Shown in pieces: positions 9,001 through 16,801 of a stretch of 64,000 bases of DNA. Each line of letters begins with the position of its first letter. The stretch's first letter is position 1. The stretch covers positions 1-64,000 of the forward strand of contig NZ_BBJT01000016.1 in assembly GCF_000739915.1 (NCBI RefSeq), written 5' to 3'. Origin of the DNA: Paenibacillus chitinolyticus NBRC 15660 (GTDB lineage: Bacteria; Bacillota; Bacilli; Paenibacillales; NBRC-103111). A model generated the notes under the pieces. It was given only the letters and a program-made list of their open reading frames with translations, had not been told where the DNA came from and made no database searches. The translations under genes and the position numbers were made by a program.

Positions 9001-11403
9001 ATCGAAGCTGGTTTTGGAAAAACCGACGTAAACGCCCGTCCGGGCTCCGGCCATCTTGGCGCCGCCATAACCGGCATCCTCCAGCGCGCTCCACGCCGTT
9101 TGCAAAAACAAGCGCTGATTCGGGTCCATCAGCGATGCTTCTCTTGGCGTCAGCTTGAAAAAAGCATAGTCGAACGTATCGATCTCATCCAAATAGCCGC
9201 CTTCCACCGCCTCCCACTGCCCCGGTTCACGCTGCAGCTTTGCCATAAACACATCCGCGTCCCGCTTCCTGGCATCGCCATACGGACCGATGGCGTCGTA
9301 CCCCTGCGCGGCATGCTCCCAAAACTGCTCCAACGTGTCCGCCTGCGGAAATTTGCCGGCCATGCCGATAATCGCGATATCCCGGTCGCCCGGATCATCC
9401 ATCGGTCCCGCCTCAAGCTTAACCGGCGCTTTCTGCGCCGGGTCCGCCGCAAGATGGGCGGCCAGCTTGGCAATGGTCGGGTAGGAGAAGAAATCCGTCA
9501 CCGGAATAGGCTTTCCGAACTCGCCTTCGAGCGCTTCGGCCAACTGCGTCAGCTGCAGCGAATTGGCACCGAGTTCAAAGTAACTTTCGTCCGTGCCGAT
9601 TTCCTCCGTTTGCAGCACCCGTTTGCATAAAGCGAGCAGCTTCTGCTCCGCTTCGCTGCGGGCCAGAGCTTTCGGCTTCGCTGCGCGCGCCGCCAGCAGC
9701 AGACCGGCCAGTCGGCCGGACACTTCGTCAAATTCCCCGGCCATGTATTGCTGCGCCAGCTTGTAGCGCTGCACCTTGCCGCTCGTCGTTTTGGGCAGAC
9801 GGCGCACCGGCACTACATCCCTAACCTCCCAGCCGCCCCGTTCGTTCAAATGATGACGCAGCTTAACAATTAGCGGCACAAAGTTTTCCGGCTTTTTCGT
9901 GTAGATGACAAATAAAACAATCCGGTCTTGTCCTGTCCCCGGGTCGCGCACGCCGCAGACGGCCACCTTACCAAGCTCGACCCCGTCCACTTCCTCCGCG
10001 ACACGCTCCATATCATGCGGGTATACATTTTGCCCGTTCACGAAAATAATATCTTTCGCACGTCCGGTAATAATGAGCCGGCCGCTGCGCATAAAACCCA
10101 AATCGCCGGTTACAAGCCAACCGTCCTTCGTCATCGCTTTGGCCGTCGCCTGCGGGTTGTTGTAGTAGCCGGACGTCACATTTTTGCCGCAAATCTGAAT
10201 ATGCCCAATGACATCGTCAGGCAAAGGAAGATGGTTATCGTCACAAATCCGGAAATCGCAGCTTGCCATCGGATAGCCGACATCGACAAAGGTCACGCAG
10301 CAGCGTTCCTCGGGTGCAACGGGCACAACCGCTTCGCCGATGGTCAGGTGTTCCCGGTTCAGATGAACCGCCTTGATGCCCTCATTTAACGGGGGATGGG
10401 CAACGCCTACGCAGGCCTCAGCCATTCCATACACGCAGAACATCGCGGATCGGCGCAGTCCATGGACCGCCATTGCGCTCAAAAACCGGTCGCACACCTC
10501 GGTCGAAATCGGCTCGGCCCCGTTATAAATGATACGGATCCGGGATAAATCCCAGTCCTTGGCGGCTTCCGGTTTGTATTGATCCAAAAAAAACTTATAT
10601 CCAAAGTTGGGAGAGCAAATTAACGTCACCCGATGCTCCGACGCTTTTTTGAGCCAAAGCGAAGGGCGCCGGATAAAAAGCGCGGTAGGCATAATAAATT
10701 GATTGACATTGCCGATCACGCACGTAAGATGAAAGGCAATCAATCCCAAGTCGTGGGTAAGGGGCATCCAGCCGAGGTAAGCGTCGTTGTCGTCCAATTC
10801 CGATTCGGCAGCAGCGTCGCGTATGTTGTGCACCAAGTTTTCATGAGTCAGCATGACACCTTTCGGGTCTCCCGTCGATCCGGAAGAAAACTGGATGAAA
10901 GCCAGGCGATCCGGCTCAACCGGATAAATAATTCCTTTGGCCTCCGAGCCATAATCCAGGCTTTCCGTTGGCAATGCCTTCTGCGCCAATACACCAAAGG
11001 CTTGCTCAAGCCCCTGCTGCCGCGCGTACTTTTCCAAGCTTCCCAGCACTTTGGCATCGCTGATCAAATAAGGGCGGCGCAGCGTGTCCCAAATTTTGAA
11101 CAGCTTCATCTTATGTTCGTCGTTGCTGCCGACCGTTACCGGAACCGGCACGATGCCGCCCAGCAGACATCCCCAGAAGACATGCAAAAACGTACGGTTC
11201 TCGTCAATTTGCATCAGCAGTTCATCCCCGGGCTCCATTCCGCGCGACTGCAAATAATGCAGCGCCTGAAGCGCATGTTCGAATAACTCGCCATACGATT
11301 CGTAAAGCTCGTCCCGGTCCCCCGAAATATAAGTGATGCCTTTCTCCGCCTGCCCCCTTCTGTCTTGAAAAATGTCGATTAACGTTAGATACTGTTCCAT
11401 CAT
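1..11403 (-). CDS. Hybrid PKS/NRPS, iturin/mycosubtilin-like loading synthetase (3' end outside window)
   Basis: The reading frame is open from ATG 11403 (GGAGG just upstream) to the window edge, 3801 codons without a stop. Domains in order: fatty acyl-AMP ligase (about 1-560); ACP1 (LGANS, Ser about 613); ketosynthase with Cys847 in TACSSS, His978 in EAHGTGT and His1018 in NIGH; a post-KS linker with no acyltransferase; ACP2 (LGLDS, Ser1359); an Ala/Pro-rich linker (about 1400-1640); a PLP aminotransferase of the GSA-AT type (Lys1930 in TYGKVIGG); condensation domain (HHLIADG); a short remnant of an adenylation domain; PCP (LGGDS, Ser2778); condensation domain (HHAAADG); adenylation domain (YTSGSTG, TYGPTE, NGKIDR). 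This order matches the family that activates a fatty acid, extends it once, aminates the beta position and starts a lipopeptide. Malonyl loading would need a separate acyltransferase, not seen here. Product identity is inferred. Confidence 0.93.
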   Translation of the reverse strand, partial: MMEQYLTLIDIFQDRRGQAEKGITYISGDRDELYESYGELFEHALQALHYLQSRGMEPGDELLMQIDENRTFLHVFWGCLLGGIVPVPVTVGSNDEHKMKLFKIWDTLRRPYLISDAKVLGSLEKYARQQGLEQAFGVLAQKALPTESLDYGSEAKGIIYPVEPDRLAFIQFSSGSTGDPKGVMLTHENLVHNIRDAAAESELDDNDAYLGWMPLTHDLGLIAFHLTCVIGNVNQFIMPTALFIRRPSLWLKKASEHRVTLICSPNFGYKFFLDQYKPEAAKDWDLSRIRIIYNGAEPISTEVCDRFLSAMAVHGLRRSAMFCVYGMAEACVGVAHPPLNEGIKAVHLNREHLTIGEAVVPVAPEERCCVTFVDVGYPMASCDFRICDDNHLPLPDDVIGHIQICGKNVTSGYYNNPQATAKAMTKDGWLVTGDLGFMRSGRLIITGRAKDIIFVNGQNVYPHDMERVAEEVDGVELGKVAVCGVRDPGTGQDRIVLFVIYTKKPENFVPLIVKLRHHLNERGGWEVRDVVPVRRLPKTTSGKVQRYKLAQQYMAGEFDEVSGRLAGLLLAARAAKPKALARSEAEQKLLALCKRVLQTEEIGTDESYFELGANSLQLTQLAEALEGEFGKPIPVTDFFSYPTIAKLAAHLAADPAQKAPVKLEAGPMDDPGDRDIAIIGMAGKFPQADTLEQFWEHAAQGYDAIGPYGDARKRDADVFMAKLQREPGQWEAVEGGYLDEIDTFDYAFFKLTPREASLMDPNQRLFLQTAWSALEDAGYGGAKMAGARTGVYVGFSKTSFDYERLLTEAEPEALPRFIIGNLPSVISSRIAYLLDLKGPAVTVDTACSSSLSAVHLACRALMNGDCDMAVAGGVKTILLPIRAGIGMESADGRARAFDRESDGTGAGEGVGAVILKPLRRAVQDGDRIVAVIKGSAMNQDGSTIGISAPNALAQADVIAQAWRNARVDPETITYIEAHGTGTQLGDPVEIEGISQAFGRYTERKQFCAVSTVKTNIGHLYEAAGIAGLIKAVLSLRHRQIAPLVHFRAPNRQIRFEDSPVYPNVSLTDWEPQGFPRRCGVSSFGFSGTNCHVVLEEYKPREEAAEAGAGGTAPDGALLLVLSARTDSALKALIGRYAERFERSPDLDMHSVCFTASTGRSTFVHRLAIAAANPGALRDSLLRLHREGIADEGVFSGQIGTVSGYGEPAREVPGGPEAAGPFSAGEGGAAPTLETAEEAARLAEAFVRGEPIDWEQLYAQGQRQRVSLPSYPFEGKRCWIQIAETPQRRREETGSLTMEEGQVNGVSTLHEQLSHAGAAADSARHSEVAQTLAQMISDVSHLEMNELHPRTHFLELGLDSINLTQVRQGIKDVFGLDIPMSRFFENLTSLEQVAEYIVHHLPDNASSGTQNGIDRSGRPTGDAVPHRADVLSAAAGQSGTTEGLPAFLPISAAPRQDGQAAHDIHAGLAAVSSLGQAAAAANTRSGRTPADAERSGGAEAQPGWNGPPSAEALRQTAPEPTGGWHHPPSVAFVHALRPIMEQQLHIIARQLDVLQPPSFVAPESPEYAAGTEPPAFPAAVPHAHSVDARSEAAAAGGSPYVAAPSTVSGGDHGTDGDSSEPARAATADSEGGQPFRPYRPIDVKARETLPLRQEQHLRDLIDRYTARTGQTKAYTQKYRAVYANNRNVAGFRLVLKEMVYQLVAERAEGSKIWDLDGNEYIDLTMGFGVNLFGHDPAFIREHIDKALRSGMCLGPMSNLAGQVAEGICRMTGVERIALFNSGTEAVMVALRLARAATGRSKVVLFAGSYHGTFDGVLALARPGGDRERSMPLAPGVPAGMVDDIVVLPYGTETALAYIREHAHELAAVLVEPVQSRRPDLQPRPFLAAVREATEQAGAALIFDEVITGFRLHPGGAQAWFGIEADLVTYGKVIGGGLPIGIVGGRAAFMDGIDGGMWDFGDGSYPQNEERRTFVAGTFCHHPLAMAASLAVLERLERDGEKLQVELNARTADLAETLNRFFTEEKVPIRIDYFGSLFRFVLKGDLELFYYHMLDQGIYIWEGRNCFLSTAHTETDIACIVQAVKNSVAALRHGGFLPDSPPDGPDPGKLPLPERPVHDQDIVIPLTPEQKQLWFASASSRENPHVLHESALIRLRGPLHLQAWSESVHTLMHRHEALRTYMGVDGETQVIASSLKAQIKLLDVSGDDDLSRERQKSAWLKQGIETPFRLSESEPLFRIRFLKLEEEEHLALFTFHHLIADGWSIVVFMRELASIYSALVRKERYRLPEAAVFQDYAAWQRLRMAESRSAEASAFWTGELSGPLSVLELPSPLRGVTVPGLEGGRYTAVLEGGLVQSLKTLSIRLGSSLFVTLLSGFKILLHRLTGDSRLTVGVPTAGQAQMDAFSLMGHCVNVLPVVSRIQHETTFEDFAGAVKESMRRLEAYQAYSFAALAEQGLRHLPVINVVFNMDRPLPKLRFHELDTELLPSPVTASKYELFVNVTEANKELRVDFDYNAGLFEPDVIAHWFRYWVKILNEITKRSSQPLAEISLLDMDETRQIYKHWSSLADRDGGCPCVLDAFGRTAPAGTAGELHIAAQGLLNPQSMREAARTGEWVYHAPGGELKRIGPISAFARIRGRLINLRQLETHLLRVCNLEACVIRVWEDSAAGGAATLTAYVVPDPSAPWEEEALKRRWSEALPDYAQPGQVMLMKALPLLADGEPDWERLPAPSMPGADLMPEMGEGPDDGVEAELIRMWQEVLGVSTVRAHDPFFQLGGDSLTATVLLSRIRKTFGVQIPLGELFHRQTVDALAQYIRGGEKQAFSPIEPVEAHPHYPASPGQRRMYLLQQQEGGTTYNVSGCLHLEGDLRVPSFIEALHEAAGRHESLRTCLKLEGGEVVQVIQPELVLHVPVTQAEASELEAISRRFIRPFRLEEAPLIRAELLDFGNRRYALLVDVHHAAADGFSMAALLDEVLQAYQGRQLKPVRVQYKDFAAWQRRQLAQGTYREQEAYWLQTLGGELPVLDMPADFSRTQTQSFEGGAVSLTLTPQLTDALRQLAANSGTTLYMVLLAAYFALLSQYTGQDEIIVGTPVSGRRHADTETAVGMFVNTLALRGRLQASQSFGELLQHVKALALAAFERQDYPFDELLDKLNPVRDLSRNPVFDTMFMFQNEAVQPSRAGALTYKVEEINPGISKFDFSLQVTKDPTDGETLQCTWEYAVRLFVPETIRLLAKRYIRILEVVSADPAVRLTGIDLLTDAEKERLLDAGNGADCPAVPEFTVQGLFEKQAFATPDRAAVVFDGQTVSYGELNRQANRLAHKLQALGAGPNTLIGICLDRSPSLPAALLAVLKSGGAYVPLDPSLPDERLRYMTERAELRVLVTVQAYAERFGGLRDLSVVCLDTEAGALLSQSDANPRSEADGEHLMYVIYTSGSTGMPKGASVYRSGFASLMRWYTGEFGMSAADKLLVITSPSFDLTQKNIFAPLLTGGQLILPPAGPYDARQIVSLIERHGITLLNGTPSAFYPLLDVSAPAQFAPLATLRHLFLGGEPIAADRLAPWLKSDACLAEVVNTYGPTECTDVTVFARLPAITALAGKRVPIGRPVPGTRVYILNAELGLVPAGTPGELCIAGAQVGGGYVGDPQQTAAKFVPNPYGGEQCPVIYRTGDLARFLPDGTIDYLGRIDHQVKVRGYRIEPGEIEAVLRHDIGAADAVVLAREVRPGDRQLIAYAVPRVSSKEAAMPPKALAALWRSELRRRLPEYMVPWPLVIMDAFPLTPNGKIDRSALPAPDVDLAERSGE

Positions 11404-11754
11404 CGTCCCTCCGCAGCGTGGTCCGTCAAAGCCGGACCCGTCGTCACTGGGCTTCCGCACCCGTTGTGCTTGCAGCAGCCCACTTGTTGCCGGAATTCGA
11501 TTATGACTGAAGCTTGGCGTAAAAGCCGGCTAGATGTGTTTAGTCGGCCGTACGGCGGTCTTGGAATCGATTCCCGTTAGCTTGACGGAACACCGCGAAT
11601 TCGACGAAGCTTAAATCATCATCCGTACGCTTCGCCGGGAATCGTCTTTTTCTATGCAAGTTGACATGCCGTGCCTTCATTGTAAACGAATAAATTTTAC
11701 TTATATACTAAAATCTTCATATTTTGGTATTAATTTTTCTAAATTATCGCATAA
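11404..11754 (-). promoter_or_regulatory. Long upstream region of the synthetase gene
   Basis: About 350 bases without a convincing gene lie upstream of the synthetase start. The part nearest the gene is GC-rich; the distal part (about 11690-11750) is strongly AT-rich and is the likely promoter zone. I could not pick a convincing -35/-10 pair. Confidence 0.35.
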
Positions 11755-11792
11755 GAAAAGCCCAGGCGCTGACTCAGCCTAGGCTCTATCCG
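11755..11792 (-). terminator. Rho-independent terminator after the VOC gene
   Basis: On the minus strand AGCCTAGGC and GCCTGGGCT form a nine-pair stem with one mismatch, followed by TTTTCTT. It lies downstream of the VOC gene and upstream of the synthetase, so it separates the two transcripts. Confidence 0.6.
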
Positions 11793-11822
11793 TTTTAATG
11801 AAAGGTAAATGCGTCGATACAC

Positions 11823-11847
11823 AGCACTCCACATGTGTGGAGTGCTT
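11823..11847. repeat. 10-bp inverted repeat with 4-base loop
   Basis: AGCACTCCAC and GTGGAGTGCT flank ATGT. The stem is strong but has no adjacent T-run on either strand. It lies between the VOC gene and its terminator. It may be a 3'-end stabilising hairpin or a protein site. Confidence 0.4.
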
Positions 11848-11973
11848 AATATTGATTAATCTCAATCAATTTCATAGAAAAGCTCAACTGCGAAATCACC
11901 TAGTGGCTACGGTTGCCTTAGTGTGTAAACAACTTCGTTCCTATCGATGGCAACGTAATCAACACAGAACAGG

Positions 11974-12408
11974 TTAACTCCCATACAAGGCGAGGAATCT
12001 CTTTTGCATTTCCTCCGGATCCACGGTTTTAATAGTGGTTGAGATCATCCAATAATGTCCGAACGGATCCTTCACACTTCCCGCTCGATCTCCGTAGAAT
12101 TGATCCTCCATCGGATTAACCATTGTCGCTCCAGCCGCAATCGCCTGCTGGAACAACTTATCCGCATCGTCGACCTGCAGTTGGATACCAACCGTTGTAT
12201 TTCCAATGGTTTCTGGTCCCAGAATGCCATATTCGGGATATTCACCTGCGATTGATATCTTGGCTCCCCCGATTGTAATTTCAGCATGAGCCACTTTGCC
12301 TCCAGGCTCCGTCAAGCGGTATTTCTCCACCGCATCGAAAGCCTTCTTATAGAACTCTATCCCCTCAGCAGTATTCTTGATCCATAGAAACGGGGTTGCT
12401 TTATCCAT
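11974..12408 (-). CDS. VOC-superfamily (PhnB/glyoxalase-like) protein
   Basis: A 144-residue single-domain protein of the vicinal-oxygen-chelate fold. It starts MDKATPFLWI, has a VKDPFGHYWMIST segment near the C-terminus typical of PhnB-like members, and shows the paired beta-alpha-beta repeats of the fold. A GAGAGGTGG site precedes ATG 12408. Family members bind metals or small ligands and include resistance proteins and dioxygenases; no substrate can be named here. An AraC-type regulator lies upstream on the same strand, so the two may be functionally linked. Confidence 0.8.
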   Translation of the reverse strand: MDKATPFLWIKNTAEGIEFYKKAFDAVEKYRLTEPGGKVAHAEITIGGAKISIAGEYPEYGILGPETIGNTTVGIQLQVDDADKLFQQAIAAGATMVNPMEDQFYGDRAGSVKDPFGHYWMISTTIKTVDPEEMQKRFLALYGS

Positions 12409-12594
12409 TTAAATCCACCTCTCTCTTCCGAAATAGAATGAGTCACATGCCGTATCGCTAGTTGCGATTAAGCTGACTGTTCCTGCCTCATATAAATATT
12501 CTAATCGCCCCTCTAACGAGCGTATAGTAAAAAAATGACCCTTTATTTAAAATGGATCATTCAATAATTACCTTTTCCGTATTTGAATAAGGCT

Positions 12595-13416
12595 TTAATT
12601 ATGGATCGCAACATGATTGTGATGCCTGCCTTGCCTCGAGAAATAATCAGTAGGATTAAGACTGGAGAAAGCCTGAAAATCTTTAATAAAATGCATCTGA
12701 TCATAATAACCGCAAGCGATAGCGACATCCAACCAATTGACACTCTTAGCGTGTTCAATTCTACTCAATACCTCCTGAAAGCGGCGAAGACGACAGAAGA
12801 GCTTGGGAGTCAATCCCACTTCTTCTTTAAAAATCTGGATAAATCTCCTTTGGCTTAAACCGATTTGTCCGATCACATCCGAAAGGGGGCTTTTATGCGG
12901 CAAACCCAGAAATTCATTTAGTGCGAAGCTTACTACCGGATGTCGTATCAGAGGTCGGGAGGCCAGCTTTATAAGACTTTCTTCAAGTTTTCGAAACTTG
13001 TCATCTACCGTTTTGGATAGAAGCAGAACCTCATGCAGATCATGGGCTCTTGCTCCCCACAGTGTATCTAAGGATACATGAATATTATGTAGTTCATACA
13101 CTGGCATTTTAAGAAATGGATAGATACCGCCTGGTTTGAAGTGTACTCCCAAAATCGCACTCTCTACGGGAGTATCAATGATGAAAGATCGTGAATGCGG
13201 CCCGCTAATGACAGAACTGCCATACTTCTGAAACAAGCCATTATAATCTTGGTCAATCCATTTAGTCCTATCTTCACTCAGGTTGAACACAAGTTCAATC
13301 GAACCATCAGGTAGCGTGAGCTCCCTCGAATGAGGCGGACTATAACATTCGAAGTACCAGAAAAAATCGACAAAAACGGATAATGGAGCTTGTGGAATAT
13401 AAGTACGTAACAGCAT
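12595..13416 (-). CDS. AraC/XylS-family transcriptional regulator
   Basis: 273 residues. The N-terminal part (about 1-165, with FVDFFWYFECY) resembles the DUF6597-type sensor found in many AraC proteins. The C-terminal part (about 170-265) carries the two helix-turn-helix units, with LSQRRFIQIFKEEVGLTPK as the first recognition region and DVAIACGYYDQMHFIKDF as the second. It is transcribed toward the VOC gene, about 190 bases away, which is a candidate target. The effector is unknown. Confidence 0.85.
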   Translation of the reverse strand: MLLRTYIPQAPLSVFVDFFWYFECYSPPHSRELTLPDGSIELVFNLSEDRTKWIDQDYNGLFQKYGSSVISGPHSRSFIIDTPVESAILGVHFKPGGIYPFLKMPVYELHNIHVSLDTLWGARAHDLHEVLLLSKTVDDKFRKLEESLIKLASRPLIRHPVVSFALNEFLGLPHKSPLSDVIGQIGLSQRRFIQIFKEEVGLTPKLFCRLRRFQEVLSRIEHAKSVNWLDVAIACGYYDQMHFIKDFQAFSSLNPTDYFSRQGRHHNHVAIHN

Positions 13417-13841
13417 GGCATATGCGCGACAGGGGCTTGAAGTCCTCCTTTGTTAAAGCCGTGGAGTCGCTCCATCCTTTCTTGGGGATTACTTTATAAA
13501 CAATCAAATACACCTTTACGGTAAATACAGATAACTTCTTCTTCACTTTCAATTTAGCTTTTCCCCTACCTAAAAATCAATGTATTTGAGCAATACCGTC
13601 ACATCTCAGTTATTTCTTAGAACTATCCATATTGAGCACCCCACATGTGTCGTCTGATTCTTTCAGTTGACAGCTTTCAGCTTTGACTTCTTCATAAGAA
13701 GTATCCCACTCAAACGAACGGAAAGAATCCTTGCGGCCAGCAATGTCTATGTCGATATTTTCCACGACGGTTTTGGGTTGAATGGTCTTTTTCTGAAAAC
13801 AAATCATCCATAAGGTCAATAATCATGGCGAGCATCCTCAA
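13417..13841. other. 425-base stretch without a confident gene
   Basis: AT-rich. The only notable reading frame is a 69-codon minus-strand ORF (13819-13610) with no good ribosome binding site. A second frame starting just upstream could join it after a frameshift, so it may be a decayed small gene, but I recognise no family. A CCCACATGTG core at about 13640 resembles the loop region of the inverted repeat at 11823. Confidence 0.3.
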
Positions 13842-14744
13842 TCATGCACTTGGTCGCGTAGGGTTGGGTTCACGGATGCCCCTTATTGCTTCCATTAACA
13901 AGAGCGCTGCCTTGCCCAGGTAGTTTTTGTCTTTATAAGCGATGCCTATCGTGACGACAGGATTCAAATCGGCTATGGGTCTTATGACCAAGGAGCCTTC
14001 CTGTTCCAGACCGCTGTAAATCGGAACAATCCCGATGCCGAACTCTGCCTTAACCATTTGTTGAATGACAAAGAAACTTCCAACCTCCATACAAGAGAAG
14101 GGGTTGCGCCCAGCCCCATCAATCGCCGTTTCCCAAAGCTCTCGGTAGATACAAGTCGGTTCTTTGACCAGAACGGTTAGCCCCGCGAGATCGCTAGCCG
14201 TGATGCTATCTTGATCGGCTAACGGGTGATTCCTATTTAACATGATCCCTAATCTTTCCTCGATCAGCGGCTCAAACTCCAGCATGAGCTTCGAAGATGG
14301 AGCCGAGCAAACGCCGAATTCCAGTTCGCCGGCTCGAACCCTCTCCGCGATCGTTCTGCTGCCGCTTACTTCCATGGTTAACTCCACTTTCGGTCGAGTC
14401 TTGCAAAAGTCAGCTATAACGGTCGCTAACTGCTGGCTCGCGACGGGCTCGATAGCGGCAAAACGCACCGAGCCGGTATCTCCCGCAGCAATATCCGAAA
14501 CGGTCTGCCTCATCGTTCCGATCGACTTCAGTAAAGCCGAGGCCTCATTATGGAGCCACCGGCCGGCTTCGGTCACGATCACGCGTTTTCCGTCGCGCAC
14601 GAATAAAGAAACGCCCAGGTCCGCTTCGAGACGCTGAATCTGAAGGGTTACCGTAGAGGGAGCGTATTGGAGTTCCTCGGCGGCTTTCAGAAAATGTCCT
14701 AGACGCACGCAAGCCTCGAAAGTCTTTAAAGCTCGAAGATCCAT
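13842..14744 (-). CDS. LysR-family transcriptional regulator
   Basis: About 300 residues with the classic LysR layout: an N-terminal winged helix-turn-helix (MDLRALKTFEACVRLGHF, then AEELQYAPSTVTLQIQRLE) and a periplasmic-binding-like effector domain. I chose ATG 14744 because AAAGGTG lies about six bases upstream; GTG or ATG codons at 14753 and 14750 overlap that site. The gene diverges from an MFS transporter about 100 bases away, and a LysR-type box lies between them, so it probably controls the transporter and itself. Confidence 0.88.
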   Translation of the reverse strand: MDLRALKTFEACVRLGHFLKAAEELQYAPSTVTLQIQRLEADLGVSLFVRDGKRVIVTEAGRWLHNEASALLKSIGTMRQTVSDIAAGDTGSVRFAAIEPVASQQLATVIADFCKTRPKVELTMEVSGSRTIAERVRAGELEFGVCSAPSSKLMLEFEPLIEERLGIMLNRNHPLADQDSITASDLAGLTVLVKEPTCIYRELWETAIDGAGRNPFSCMEVGSFFVIQQMVKAEFGIGIVPIYSGLEQEGSLVIRPIADLNPVVTIGIAYKDKNYLGKAALLLMEAIRGIREPNPTRPSA

Positions 14745-14769
14745 AGTCATCACCTTTGTTTAAGTTATT

Positions 14770-14784
14770 TGAATCATTTATTCA
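14770..14784. promoter_or_regulatory. Candidate LysR box (TGAAT-N5-ATTCA)
   Basis: A 15-base dyad of the T-N11-A type lies between the divergent LysR and MFS genes. A longer dyad (TTGAAT and ATTCAA) overlaps it. Position and symmetry suit a LysR operator; binding is inferred. Confidence 0.5.
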
Positions 14785-14851
14785 TATAATTCAATTTTAC
14801 AAAACATTCCCGGAATTTTACAATAGGGTCAACTTGTTATTTTGGGGGAAG

Positions 14852-16099
14852 ATGAGTTATATGGGCACAAAATCCGCATTTAATCGGATTACTCTGTGGG
14901 CATCGTTTTTGTTTGTCGTCATACTCGGTTTTTCCCGGCTCTCCTACGGCATGTTCCTGCCTGGAATACAAAGGGTGATCGGGGGGAGCTACGGACAGTT
15001 GGGTATACTCGGCACAGTCAACTTTATCGGTTATTTGGTCGGGACCTTGTGTCTTCCTCCTTTGATCTCGCGCTTTCCGGACCGCAAACATGTCATTAAT
15101 CGGATAACGTGCTTATTGCTCGGATTGACTTTGATCGGCTCGGCATTCAGCGATCATTTCACCGGGCTTGGGCTTTGGCGGTTCGCGATTGGATTGTTAT
15201 CGGCTTTCGCTACAGTGTTAGTCCTGTCCATTGCCATGGATGCCGTTCGACCGGCAGAACGAGGAGCGGCATCGGGTCTTATATGGCTGGGCGGATCTGC
15301 CGGCATACTAGTGACGGGCTTGTTCGCCCCCTTTACCATAGACCCTTCACACTTGCAGGGGTGGCGGTATGCTTGGGTGATCATGGGCATATTCGGAGTC
15401 ATTGCCGCGTTCGGTTTCGAGTTCGTCACCAGAAAAAGAGAAGCCGAAAAAATGCCCTCGCAGACCGAATCGAAGTCACGGGACAAAGAAAACGAAAATG
15501 TGTACCGTCTTCTGTTGAACCCGAAGAAGCTCTTGTTCTTAATCGCTTCTTATTTCTTCTTCGGATGGGGATATATCATCTATTTCACGTATTTGATTCC
15601 CTATCTGGTGAGCAAAGGCATTCCATCCCTCTATGCCGGGTTGATATGGTCCGGAATCGGATTCGCGGGTTTGTTTAACGGATGGATCGGAGGCAAAGCC
15701 ATTGACCGATGGCCGAGCGGGTATACGCTTGCGTCGGGGTTAACCTTGGGGACGATCGGTGTGTGCGGGGTAATCACTAATAGTATGTTATTTACTGTGC
15801 TCGGAGCCGCCATGATCGGGCTGGTTTCCTTTATTACTCCGCCGCTGATGACAACTGCGCTTCTTCGTCGTCATGTCCCTCACCACGCGTATGCGGCCTG
15901 TCTTAGCATAGCCACTGCCTTTTTTGCCGCAGGACAGATTATCGGTCCCATCGTTGGAGGCGTGGCGGTCGAACGGTACGGCTTGCAATTCGGCGTGGCA
16001 TCCAGCGCAATCTTTATGGCAATTGCAGCGGCGTTCGCCGGTTTGTATGGACAGCAGCAGCGAAAGCTTGAGATCCGTGATTTGCCTGACAGCGGTTGA
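14852..16099 (+). CDS. MFS transporter, YbfB/YbjJ-like
   Basis: 415 residues from ATG 14852, chosen because GGGGGA sits a few bases upstream; an ATG at 14756 has no such site. The sequence is strongly hydrophobic with about 12 predicted membrane segments, a charged central loop (about residues 190-215) and the arrangement of the major facilitator superfamily. N-terminal text such as RLSYGMFLPGIQ resembles the YbfB group. Substrate unknown. Control by the divergent LysR regulator is likely. Confidence 0.85.
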   Translation: MSYMGTKSAFNRITLWASFLFVVILGFSRLSYGMFLPGIQRVIGGSYGQLGILGTVNFIGYLVGTLCLPPLISRFPDRKHVINRITCLLLGLTLIGSAFSDHFTGLGLWRFAIGLLSAFATVLVLSIAMDAVRPAERGAASGLIWLGGSAGILVTGLFAPFTIDPSHLQGWRYAWVIMGIFGVIAAFGFEFVTRKREAEKMPSQTESKSRDKENENVYRLLLNPKKLLFLIASYFFFGWGYIIYFTYLIPYLVSKGIPSLYAGLIWSGIGFAGLFNGWIGGKAIDRWPSGYTLASGLTLGTIGVCGVITNSMLFTVLGAAMIGLVSFITPPLMTTALLRRHVPHHAYAACLSIATAFFAAGQIIGPIVGGVAVERYGLQFGVASSAIFMAIAAAFAGLYGQQQRKLEIRDLPDSG

Positions 16100-16257
16100 A
16101 AAAAAATAATTAATGACAATAGCTGTCACTATTAACGTTTATGATGGATTCGAGCTAGACAAACTTTTATATAAACGGGAGAGAAAACGGGATGATGAAT
16201 CCCGCGAGAACGGTTCGGTCATGAGGAACTATTTTCACCCAGGAAAGGAATGAGAAG

Positions 16258-16755
16258 ATGTACGCTACCGTACAGGATTTAATCGTAGAATGGAAAAATG
16301 AGGCGGTATTAACCCAAAAGGTATTGGACGGGTTGACCGATCATGCGCTCGGGCAACAGGTATATCCCGGGGGGCGTACCTTGGGAAGGATTGTGTGGCA
16401 TTTTGTCACGAATATCCCGGATTATTTAACCGAATTCGGAGTCTTGGTAGAGAAAGTGCCGAATCCGAACGAAGTGCCGTCCGCAAAGGAGATCGCGGAG
16501 ACCTTTAATAAGATCAGCTCTCGTGTAGTCCAAGCTTTACAAGAGCAGTGGACGGACGATTCGTTGAAGCACGTCCAAAATGCGTTCGGAAGAATGGAAT
16601 CCAACGCGACGATCTTCATGGGATTAATCAAACACATCGTTCATCATCGGGGTCAGGTTACGGTCCTCATGCGTCAAGCGGAGCTGCCTATCCCTGCGGT
16701 TTACGGTCCTTCCAAGGAAGGCTGGGTGCAGTTAGGAGTAACGCCACCGCTTTGA
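16258..16755 (+). CDS. DinB/YfiT-like putative metal-dependent protein
   Basis: 165 residues with the four-helix DinB pattern. Likely metal-binding histidines are in VWHFVTN (about residue 43) and in HIVHHRGQ near residue 125, matching the family's H...H-x3-H layout. AGGAAAGG lies upstream of ATG 16258. Characterised relatives include thiol transferases and damage-inducible proteins, but most are functionally unassigned. Confidence 0.85.
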   Translation: MYATVQDLIVEWKNEAVLTQKVLDGLTDHALGQQVYPGGRTLGRIVWHFVTNIPDYLTEFGVLVEKVPNPNEVPSAKEIAETFNKISSRVVQALQEQWTDDSLKHVQNAFGRMESNATIFMGLIKHIVHHRGQVTVLMRQAELPIPAVYGPSKEGWVQLGVTPPL

Positions 16756-16801
16756 GTGTGTATATTGAAGGATCGCGGGCAGCGGCTGAACTGGGGCTTA
16801 T

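Noticed and set aside
11823-11847. Second terminator for the VOC gene
   Set aside because: The hairpin is strong but has no T-run on either strand; I kept it only as an inverted repeat.
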